Origin: Deltaproteobacteria bacterium
GTDB taxonomy: Bacteria > Desulfobacterota > DSM-4660 > Desulfatiglandales > Desulfatiglandaceae
Direction: 5' to 3'
DNA length: 7,468 bases
NCBI GenBank assembly: GCA_019307645.1
Contig: JAFDJF010000140.1
Span: forward strand, 1-7,468
Of this stretch, positions 1 to 4,447 are shown in pieces. The position numbers were made by a program, and so were the translations under genes. Every line of letters starts with the position of its first letter. Positions within the stretch are counted from its first letter, which is position 1. The notes under the pieces were generated by a model. The model saw nothing but the letters and a program-made list of their open reading frames with translations, was not told the origin of the DNA and made no database searches.

Positions 1-852
1 GATAAGGAGCCTGTAGTCTTCTCCTCCGGATATGGCCAGATCGTATGGATCGAAACTGTTTGTTTCCGCCAGAGATCTGAGTTCCTCTGACAGGGGTAAC
101 GCGAATTGAACGAGCCTGGCTCCCACCTTGCTTGATTCGCAGATATGACGCAAATCAGCGACCAGGCCGTCACTGAGATCGATCATTGCGGACGCCAGCC
201 TGGATCCGGAGATCATGCGGCCAGCTTCCAGAAAAGGCACAGGCCTGTTATGGGCTTCCCTTAAAACTGAGGCCACGGGTTCACCTGCGGTCGCCTCTTT
301 CATGATCAGTTTCAGCCCGGCGGCTGAGTCTCCTATGGTTCCGGTCACATAAATGCCGTCTCCCGGTCCGGCACCGCTGCGGTAAACTACCTCTTTTTCA
401 GGCGCTTCACCGATTACAGTCACATTGATCATCAGCCTGTCCGGCGAAGCTGAGGTGTCACCCCCGAGAATATTTACCCCATACCTCCTGCACCCAAGCT
501 TCATGCCGCGGTAAAGGCGGTGCAGGGTTTCAACGCTCATGTGTTTCGGCACGGCAAGAGAAATAAAGGCATGCAGTGCCTTTCCTCCCATAGCTGCAAT
601 ATCGCTCAGGTTGATGCTAAGAGCCTTTTCGCCCAGATGTTCAGGAGGTATTCTTCCAAGGATAAAATGAATGTCTTCAAGGAGCAGGTCCGCAGTAATC
701 AGAAAAACCCTGTCCTCATATGGCCCGATCACGGCACAGTCATCACCAATGCCCCTGATCAGCTTTTCAGAAGAAAAATGGCAGCCATCCAGGATCGATC
801 GGATAAACCCGAACTCGCCGATGTCTTCCATTTTCAGGTCTCTGGTTTCCAT
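1..852 (-). CDS. thiL: Thiamine-monophosphate kinase ThiL, 3' end cut by window edge
   Basis: ThiL phosphorylates thiamine monophosphate to thiamine diphosphate with ATP in the cytosol, the last step of cofactor synthesis. The frame is open for 284 codons down to base 1; the family is about 320-350 residues, so only the C-terminal end is missing. Visible motifs are the N-terminal DIGEFGFI (residues 10-17), the Mg/ATP-binding IGDDCAV (35-41), TADLLLEDIHF (53-63), NLSDIAAMGG (81-90), GGDTS (130-134), TGTIGDSAAG (170-179), DLSDGL (225-230) and SGGEDY (275-280). All are typical of the ThiL/PurM fold (AIRS superfamily). The ATG at 852 is preceded by AAGGGAG with a 5-base spacing, and residue 10 onward aligns with the usual ThiL start, so this start is well supported. 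The gene is divergent from the nucleotidyltransferase-like gene at 1090. The identity is very likely. Confidence 0.95.
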   Translation of the reverse strand, partial: METRDLKMEDIGEFGFIRSILDGCHFSSEKLIRGIGDDCAVIGPYEDRVFLITADLLLEDIHFILGRIPPEHLGEKALSINLSDIAAMGGKALHAFISLAVPKHMSVETLHRLYRGMKLGCRRYGVNILGGDTSASPDRLMINVTVIGEAPEKEVVYRSGAGPGDGIYVTGTIGDSAAGLKLIMKEATAGEPVASVLREAHNRPVPFLEAGRMISGSRLASAMIDLSDGLVADLRHICESSKVGARLVQFALPLSEELRSLAETNSFDPYDLAISGGEDYRLLI

Positions 853-898
853 GTTGACTCCCTTACCAACGGACGTCACCAAAATAACAGACCGCCGG

Positions 899-926
899 TT
901 TATGCGCAAGGAGAATATAATGACAA
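899..926 (-). promoter_or_regulatory. Possible thiL promoter
   Basis: On the minus strand TTGTCA (926-921; 5/6 to TTGACA) is followed after 16 bp by CATAAA (904-899; 4/6 to TATAAT). This would give a leader of about 40 bases before the thiL ATG at 852. The match is moderate and the region is A+T-rich, so chance matches are likely. Confidence 0.3.
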
Positions 927-1002
927 TAATAACAAGATCTTTTAACCGCAGGAATATATGTAATATTTTGAGGATTAAAATTTTTTTCTGACGCAGAGAT
1001 TG

Positions 1003-1022
1003 ACGAAAAAGACAGTTTTCGT
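1003..1022. repeat. Perfect inverted repeat ACGAAAA-N6-TTTTCGT
   Basis: Seven-base arms (1003-1009 and 1016-1022) flank a six-base centre in the divergent thiL / 1090 gap. No long T-run follows on either strand, so this is not a canonical terminator. It could be an operator for one of the divergent genes or a small hairpin; neither is shown. Confidence 0.45.
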
Positions 1023-1074
1023 TCGGGCACTAACTACCATATGCTTTTAGTGATCAACTTCACACCCCTTTTCA

Positions 1075-1083
1075 TGATACAAT
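1075..1083 (+). promoter_or_regulatory. Extended -10 promoter element for the gene at 1090, probably leaderless
   Basis: TGA-TACAAT at 1075-1083 is an extended -10 (TGn plus 5/6 match to TATAAT). No good -35 lies at 16-18 bp spacing (the 17-bp position reads CAACTT), which fits an extended -10 promoter. The hexamer ends six bases before the ATG at 1090, so a start seven bases downstream would fall on the A of the start codon. Confidence 0.5.
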
Positions 1084-1089
1084 GACAAT

Positions 1090-1995
1090 ATGGAAAACGA
1101 GATTATTCATCTTTTAAAAAGGACGGGGCCTTTGACAGGCTCGGAAATATTGAAAGCCACCGGTGGCAATGGCCTGACCCTGTGGAGGACCTGCAGACTT
1201 TCTGAAAAATTGACTGTCCGAACCGTGGGCACCCGGTACCTGAGGTTGGACCGGAATGTGGAGGGTTTTGCCCGGCTTTCTCCGTCAATCCTGAGAGAGT
1301 TCCTGACCTTTTCCGTGGTTGGAATAAAAAGTGAGCCACGCTTATTGGATCAGAGGGCGCGGAAATTGATGTCTCATATCGAGGAGGTCAGCAGCTCTAA
1401 AGCGGAGTTGGCCTACCGGGTGGCGTCCGGACTTGTGAGCTGGTTTGAAAGCGAGTGGCCTCTGGACAATGAGATGTGTTTTATCATTGCGGGGGATATC
1501 GTCTACAATATGGCCCATGATGTGCCCAGACCGGAAAGGAGCACCGGAAAAATGGTGACCGGTTCGGATATGGATCTTGTTGTTATCATGGATGACGAGT
1601 TCCCGGATGATTTGATGAAAAAGCTGGATGATTCAATTTACACAGAGAAATACAGGCTTCTCATGGCGCCTCATCTCAAGGAGGAACTGGATTATATCGT
1701 AAAAAAACTGGCGCGTGTGCGGGAGCAGGTCAGGTTCGAGACATTCAAGCACATGGTTGCCTGCAAAATCCTACAGGAAGGCGCTCTGCTTCATGGCAGT
1801 GAGAACCTTTTTACGACTGTCAAGACGCTGTTGCGGACACAAGGGGTTACTTCAAAGATAAATGAGCTGGAAAAGAGGGCCCGGGTGTTCCGGAGAAATG
1901 CAGAGGTGTATCTCCTTCATGAAGATCCGGAAAAAATCAAGGAGGAAAACTCGTGTCTTTTTTACCCGACGGAGGAATCAGAGGAATTTGAATGA
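1090..1995 (+). CDS. Winged-helix / nucleotidyltransferase-fold protein, function unknown
   Basis: This gene encodes 301 residues. Residues 1-58 read like a helix-turn-helix with a C-terminal wing (LKRTGPLTGSEILKATGG, then RTVGTRYLRLDR). Residues 131-168 carry a polymerase-beta-superfamily signature: FIIAGD, then after an insert TGSDMDLVVIMDD, with D160 and D162 as the likely metal-binding acidic pair. Residues 215-240 (ETFKHMVACKILQEGALLHGS) resemble the helical part that follows the catalytic core in MNT-like minimal nucleotidyltransferases. The insert between the first glycine motif and the SDxD pair is longer than usual. There are no membrane segments or signal peptide. The ATG at 1090 lacks any Shine-Dalgarno sequence, and the out-of-frame ATGs just upstream (1074, 1082) are not usable for this frame. 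No HEPN partner lies beside it. It could be a DNA-binding regulator with an NTase sensor, or an enzyme that nucleotidylates a protein or RNA; I cannot choose between these. Confidence 0.8.
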   Translation: MENEIIHLLKRTGPLTGSEILKATGGNGLTLWRTCRLSEKLTVRTVGTRYLRLDRNVEGFARLSPSILREFLTFSVVGIKSEPRLLDQRARKLMSHIEEVSSSKAELAYRVASGLVSWFESEWPLDNEMCFIIAGDIVYNMAHDVPRPERSTGKMVTGSDMDLVVIMDDEFPDDLMKKLDDSIYTEKYRLLMAPHLKEELDYIVKKLARVREQVRFETFKHMVACKILQEGALLHGSENLFTTVKTLLRTQGVTSKINELEKRARVFRRNAEVYLLHEDPEKIKEENSCLFYPTEESEEFE

Positions 1996-2030
1996 TTGGG
2001 CCTGCCAGGTCACGATCAAACAAGCCCAAT
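1995..2030. terminator. Weak inverted repeat between convergent genes, possible bidirectional terminator
   Basis: ATTGGGC (1995-2001) and GCCCAAT (2024-2030) form 7-bp arms with a 22-base loop, starting at the last base of the upstream stop codon and reaching into the last codons of rapZ. There is no T-run on either strand and the loop is long, so termination by this element is doubtful. It is the only candidate in the 20-bp convergent gap. Confidence 0.2.
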
Positions 2031-2882
2031 ATCGCGATGAGTCAAGGTAACCCCTCGACCCAGACCCTGCACATGGGCGAAGATTTCTTCGGCAATGACC
2101 ACCGATCGATGCCGTCCTCCTGTACACCCGACAGCAAGGGTCAGGTATGCTTTCCCCTCTTTTTCGTAAAACGGTAACAGATATTCGATCAGAGAAAAAT
2201 ACTTTTCAAAGAATTCCAGTGTCTCAGGCCATTGTTTTACAAACCGTTGCACCTGCTCATCCTTTCCATCCAACTTTTTCAGTGCGGCAACAAAATAAGG
2301 ATTTGGTATAAACCGGACATCGATCAGGAGATCTGCTTCGAGGGGCAAACCATGCTTAAAACCGAAGGAAAGAATCCGAATCCGCATTCTCTGGCCTTCA
2401 ACGTCCTGGACTGCGTGCCGGAGAATAGCATCCTTGAGTTGATGAACCGTGAAGTCAGATGTTTCAACAACTTTATCGGCCCTATCTCTCAGACCCCTGA
2501 GCAGCTCTCTTTCAGCCTGGATGCTGTCAGGAAGACTTTTTCCTTCAGAAACCGGGTGATGCCGACGAGTCTGGCTGTAGCGTTTTATTAAGACCTCATC
2601 AGATGCCTCCAGGAAGATTATTTCAAGCCGGAACCCGGCATCACGCAACTGATTGAACACCGCCTCGTATTTATCCACGAATTCCCTTTCCCTGAGATCC
2701 ATGCATAAGGCGATTTTTTTGACTTCAGTTGCACTCTCCGAATAGAGTTCCAGGAATTTTTCCAGTAGAAGGACAGGCAGGTTGTCGATGCAGAAATAGC
2801 CGGCATCTTCCAGAGCAGCCAGGGCCGTGCTTTTTCCGGAGCCGGACAGACCCGTAATGATGATTATGCTGGATATATTCAT
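2016..2882 (-). CDS. rapZ: RapZ/YvcJ-family P-loop nucleotide-binding protein (RNase adapter homologue)
   Basis: The protein has 288 residues (E. coli RapZ has 284) and is complete. The N-terminal P-loop domain shows Walker A GLSGSGKS (11-18) and the family's YFCIDNLP segment (29-36). The C-terminal domain has the family signature GCTGGRHRSV (252-261). The family binds ATP/GTP. In E. coli it binds glucosamine-6-phosphate and delivers the small RNA GlmZ to RNase E, controlling glmS; in Bacillus (YvcJ) the role differs. The C-terminus here is GVTLTHRDIGLV, without the Lys-Arg-Lys-rich tail that E. coli RapZ uses to bind RNA, so an RNA adapter role should not be assumed. The usual rpoN-hpf-ptsN neighbours are not seen in this window. 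The ATG at 2882 is the only in-frame ATG after an upstream stop, and it has no Shine-Dalgarno sequence. Confidence 0.95.
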   Translation of the reverse strand: MNISSIIIITGLSGSGKSTALAALEDAGYFCIDNLPVLLLEKFLELYSESATEVKKIALCMDLREREFVDKYEAVFNQLRDAGFRLEIIFLEASDEVLIKRYSQTRRHHPVSEGKSLPDSIQAERELLRGLRDRADKVVETSDFTVHQLKDAILRHAVQDVEGQRMRIRILSFGFKHGLPLEADLLIDVRFIPNPYFVAALKKLDGKDEQVQRFVKQWPETLEFFEKYFSLIEYLLPFYEKEGKAYLTLAVGCTGGRHRSVVIAEEIFAHVQGLGRGVTLTHRDIGLV

Positions 2883-2888
2883 GATGGA

Positions 2889-2894
2889 ATTATA
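2889..2894 (-). promoter_or_regulatory. Consensus -10 (TATAAT) for rapZ, probably leaderless
   Basis: A perfect TATAAT (minus strand 2894-2889) ends six bases before the rapZ ATG, so transcription would start at or next to the start codon. No TTGACA-like -35 is present at 16-18 bp, and there is no TGn extension. The perfect hexamer and its exact placement are the support; the missing -35 is the weakness. Confidence 0.4.
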
Positions 2895-2975
2895 GCCCGT
2901 AGATTTCAGTTACCTTGAGTAATTTACAGGAAATCAGGGAGACTTTCAACCCTAACGTTAATGGTAAAAACTTAA

Positions 2976-3010
2976 GGCGCACGGCTTAGGGCACACGACT
3001 CACGGTAAAA
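2976..3010 (-). repeat. Heptanucleotide repeat tract, five units in phase
   Basis: Reading the plus strand in sevens gives GGCGCAC, GGCTTAG, GGCACAC, GACTCAC, GGTAAAA. On the minus strand the units become GTGAGTC, GTGTGCC, CTAAGCC, GTGCGCC, the same family as the tract at 3114-3176. The 15-mer at 2974-2988 is the reverse complement of 3136-3150 with one mismatch, so the two tracts form a long-range inverted pair. The role is unknown; it resembles the short tandem heptanucleotide repeats described in other bacteria. Confidence 0.6.
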
Positions 3011-3113
3011 AAGGAATTCTTCAATTGATAATAAAAACTTCCTCTGAAACAAAAATGTTCGGAGAGAGTCTGTCCAGGTCATAGCATAATATCAAACGGT
3101 TGCAAAGCATGTC

Positions 3114-3176
3114 CTTCTCCTTGCGCCGTACGCCTTATGCCGTGCGCCTTGGACATAAAACCCTCTGCCGTACGCA
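3114..3176 (+). repeat. Heptanucleotide repeat tract, nine units in phase
   Basis: In steps of seven the sequence reads CTTCTCC, TTGCGCC, GTACGCC, TTATGCC, GTGCGCC, TTGGACA, TAAAACC, CTCTGCC, GTACGCA. Seven of nine units end in CC and four end in GCC preceded by a varying triplet. The 14-bp double unit GCCGTRCGC[CA]TT recurs at 3125, 3139 and 3167, that is at 14 and 28 bp, so the phase survives across the two degenerate units. Arms ATGTCC (3109-3114) and GGACAT (3151-3156) flank the best part. It is not coding. Confidence 0.65.
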
Positions 3177-3208
3177 TTTCTCGATCACTGGATAGAAGAA
3201 TCACTTAA

Positions 3209-3244
3209 GTTAATGCCATTAACCCTTCGTTAATGTCATTGACC
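3209..3244. promoter_or_regulatory. Tandem palindromic operator-like sites
   Basis: GTTAATG-C-CATTAAC (3209-3223) is a perfect palindrome with 7-base arms. A second copy, GTTAATG-T-CATTGAC (3229-3243), has one arm mismatch and lies exactly 20 bp downstream, close to two helical turns. This geometry is that of adjacent dimeric regulator sites. They lie 50-85 bp upstream of the -35 of the deacetylase promoter, so an activator or a long-range repressor is possible. I do not recognise the cognate regulator. Being part of a dispersed repeat family is an alternative. Confidence 0.5.
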
Positions 3245-3269
3245 AAGGCCGGACTTTTTACGATTTCAT

Positions 3270-3292
3270 CAAAATTGCCTCCAAAAATTTTG
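3270..3292. repeat. Inverted repeat CAAAATT-N9-AATTTTG abutting the -35
   Basis: Seven-base arms (3270-3276 and 3286-3292) end two bases before the -35 hexamer at 3294. This is a suitable place for an upstream activator site, but the arms are A+T-rich and could arise by chance. Confidence 0.3.
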
Positions 3293-3293
3293 C

Positions 3294-3322
3294 TTGCACT
3301 TAAATCTGCCCAGATTTACAAT
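3294..3322 (+). promoter_or_regulatory. Sigma-70-type promoter of the LmbE-family gene
   Basis: TTGCAC (3294-3299; 4/6 to TTGACA, with TTG and the fifth-position A intact) is followed after an ideal 17-bp spacer by TACAAT (3317-3322; 5/6 to TATAAT). The predicted start near 3329 gives a leader of about 45 bases before the ATG at 3375. This is one of the two best-formed promoters in the window. Confidence 0.6.
3301..3318. promoter_or_regulatory. Perfect 18-bp palindrome in the promoter spacer, probable repressor operator
   Basis: TAAATCTG-CC-CAGATTTA has eight perfectly complementary bases on each side of a two-base centre. It fills the gap between the -35 (3294-3299) and the -10 (3317-3322) and overlaps the first two bases of the -10. 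A dimer bound here would block RNA polymerase. The regulator is not identifiable from the site and no regulator gene lies next to it. Confidence 0.6.
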
Positions 3323-3348
3323 ATTTGAACATTTTTTGATTGATAACA

Positions 3349-3378
3349 ATGAAATTCAGAAAACTTAAAAGAAAATGA
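3349..3378 (+). other. Possible 9-codon upstream ORF coupled to the deacetylase start
   Basis: ATG at 3349 opens MKFRKLKRK, and its TGA stop (3376-3378) overlaps the deacetylase ATG (3375-3377) as ATGA, the arrangement seen in translational coupling. Six of nine residues are basic, but this follows from A-rich DNA. Neither start has a strong Shine-Dalgarno sequence, so translation of this frame is uncertain. Confidence 0.15.
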
Positions 3379-4118
3379 ACTTTCAGCAATTGCTCTCCGG
3401 ACCTCGCCCTGTGCTTCTTTCCTCATGTTCCATCCCGCATGATATGCGCCTGCTGGTGCTTGCGCCGCATCCGGATGATTTTGACGAGATCGGCGTAACT
3501 CTTCGATTTTTCAGGGATAACGGAAATCCAATTTTTGTTGCCGTAGTCAGCTCAGGTGCCAGCGGTGTGGAAGACAGTTTTTGCACGCCGCCTACCATAG
3601 AAAAAAAAACGGAAATCCGGGAGCAGGAGCAGCGCCGGAGTTGCCGCTTTTTTGGGCTCCGGGACACGCATCTCGATTTTTTGCGGCTTACAGAAGACCA
3701 TAATGGTCATATCCTGGGAGATTCTGAAAGTCTTGAACAGATCAGGCGCTGTGTTTACGCGATCAGGCCGGCCATGGTTTTTCTGCCTCATGGTAATGAT
3801 ACCAATGCCTGCCATCGGCATACCAGTTCTCTGTTTATGCGTGTAGCCTCAGAGGCGGGGTTTCCTTTGGCGGCTTTTTTTAATAAAGACCCGAAAACGA
3901 TCAGCATGCGCTACGATTTCTACACCGCGTTCGGGCCTGCGGAAGCAGAATGGAAAGCCGCCCTGCTACGCTTTCATACATCACAGCAGCAGCGCAATCT
4001 CAATACGCGCGGCATGGGGTTTGATGAGCGGATACTTGAGGTAAACCGGCAAATCGCGCGCGAATGTCCCGGTAAACAGAAATTTGCCGAAGTGTTTGAG
4101 TGTGTATGCCGGGAGTGA
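3375..4118 (+). CDS. LmbE/PIG-L-family zinc-dependent N-deacetylase
   Basis: The protein has 247 residues, normal for the family, which removes acetyl groups from N-acetylglucosamine-type amino sugars (PIG-L, MshB, BshB, LmbE-like). Motif 1 is APHPDDFDEIG (30-40), with H32 and D35 as zinc ligands and D34 as the expected general base. The common form is HPDDE followed by GG, so the extra F-D before the glutamate is a variant. The second metal-site motif is LPHGNDTNACHRHT (137-150), with H147 as the likely third ligand. No signal peptide or transmembrane helix is seen, so it is probably cytosolic. Its promoter carries a palindromic operator. No clear Shine-Dalgarno sequence precedes the ATG; only an A-rich AAAAGAAA. 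No strong terminator follows, so readthrough to the ACP cluster is possible. The sugar substrate cannot be told from sequence. Confidence 0.88.
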   Translation: MNFQQLLSGPRPVLLSSCSIPHDMRLLVLAPHPDDFDEIGVTLRFFRDNGNPIFVAVVSSGASGVEDSFCTPPTIEKKTEIREQEQRRSCRFFGLRDTHLDFLRLTEDHNGHILGDSESLEQIRRCVYAIRPAMVFLPHGNDTNACHRHTSSLFMRVASEAGFPLAAFFNKDPKTISMRYDFYTAFGPAEAEWKAALLRFHTSQQQRNLNTRGMGFDERILEVNRQIARECPGKQKFAEVFECVCRE

Positions 4119-4130
4119 ATAGTTTTTCCT

Positions 4131-4159
4131 TGACTATCCGAATTCCGATAGCTTATAGC
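4131..4159 (+). promoter_or_regulatory. Candidate promoter for the ACP-acs-acyltransferase cluster
   Basis: TTGACT (4131-4136; 5/6) and TATAGC (4154-4159; 4/6) are separated by 17 bp. Transcription would start near 4166, 35 bases before the MITE-like element, so the leader of the cluster would contain the whole element and be about 280 bases long. Without the insertion the leader would be about 110 bases. Confidence 0.4.
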
Positions 4160-4196
4160 GATTTACTACGCAACACACCGTGCGTTTCCGCAGCTT

Positions 4197-4372
4197 CTAG
4201 GAGGCTGTCCGAGAATAGCAATTTTTTCCAAAATCGAGGAATGCCCTAAAAAATTACCACAGGCATATAGTTGATATTCCGAGGATAATTTTTTCGGGCA
4301 TGACCTGTCTGCGTGTAACGCACAGGCAGGCGAAGAGTTTGGGGGAAAGGGCATTCTCGGACAGTCTCCTAG
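4197..4372. mobile_element. MITE-like non-autonomous element with CTAG flanks
   Basis: A 168-bp segment (4201-4368) has terminal inverted repeats GAGGCTGTCCGAGAAT (left) and GAGACTGTCCGAGAAT (right, read inward on the minus strand), 15 of 16 identical. Each end is flanked by CTAG (4197-4200 and 4369-4372), which would be a 4-bp target duplication. The ends and a CTAG-type target are reminiscent of IS5-like elements, but the family assignment is a guess from memory. There is no room for a transposase, so mobilisation in trans would be needed. Because CTAG is itself a palindrome, it could instead be the outermost part of the repeats rather than a duplication. Confidence 0.8.
4241..4330. repeat. 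Two internal hairpins of the MITE-like element
   Basis: The first pairs ATGCCCTAAAAAATTACC (4241-4258) with 4283-4301 in 16 of 18 positions around a 24-base loop. The second (4304-4330) pairs CCTGTC with GGCAGG (one G-U) and continues as TGCGT-GTA-ACGCA with a two-base bulge. Together with the terminal repeats, the element would be strongly folded as RNA on either strand. Confidence 0.6.
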
Positions 4373-4402
4373 TCACTCTTGTGGGGAAAGCAACCTAGTC
4401 AC
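4368..4402 (+). repeat. 9-bp direct repeat CCTAGTCAC at the right end of the element
   Basis: CCTAGTCAC occurs at 4368-4376 and again at 4394-4402, 26 bp apart, so a second CTAG lies just outside the element. This may be chance, or it may show that the insertion chose one of two similar targets. Confidence 0.35.
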
Positions 4403-4447
4403 ATGCAAAAACGAGGGGGTTTCCCGCGTTGAAAGGGTTGGTGAATT

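Larger units (their letters stand above)
2883..3374. other. Structured 492-bp divergent intergenic region without a gene
   Basis: No convincing coding frame is present on either strand. From left to right the gap holds the rapZ -10, a single GTTAATG half-site (2957-2963) overlapping the palindrome TAACGTTA (2953-2960), and a heptad tract on one orientation. These are followed by an unremarkable A+T-rich stretch (about 3011-3105), a heptad tract in the opposite orientation, tandem palindromes and the promoter/operator of the deacetylase gene. Each is listed separately. Confidence 0.8.
4119..4447. other. 329-bp intergenic region occupied mainly by a MITE-like element
   Basis: No coding frame is supported. 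The region holds a weak inverted repeat after the deacetylase stop (ATAGT 4120-4124 / ACTAT 4134-4138), a promoter candidate and a small hairpin (ACGCA 4168-4172 / TGCGT 4181-4185). These are followed by the 168-bp element, a 9-bp direct repeat and the ribosome-binding site of the ACP gene. Confidence 0.75.

Noticed and set aside
520..991. Plus-strand open frames of 141 and 106 codons
   Set aside because: Most of their length is antisense to the well-supported thiL gene, with low-complexity translations and no ribosome-binding site.
853..1089. TPP riboswitch upstream of thiL
   Set aside because: No conserved thi-box sequence such as CTGAGA or ACCTGATC was found on the minus strand between the gene and the window's divergent neighbour.
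2232..2591. 119-codon plus-strand open frame
   Set aside because: It is wholly antisense to rapZ, whose motifs are unambiguous.
3114..3176. CRISPR array
   Set aside because: The units are 7 bp and contiguous with no spacers of regular length, and no cas genes are present.
4166..4354. 62-codon minus-strand open frame across the MITE-like element
   Set aside because: It runs through terminal repeats and hairpins, is too short for a transposase and shows no protein motif.
4384..4425. Inverted repeat GGGAAA / TTTCCC before the ACP gene
   Set aside because: Six-base arms separated by 30 bases in G- and A-rich DNA are expected by chance and show no terminator or operator context.
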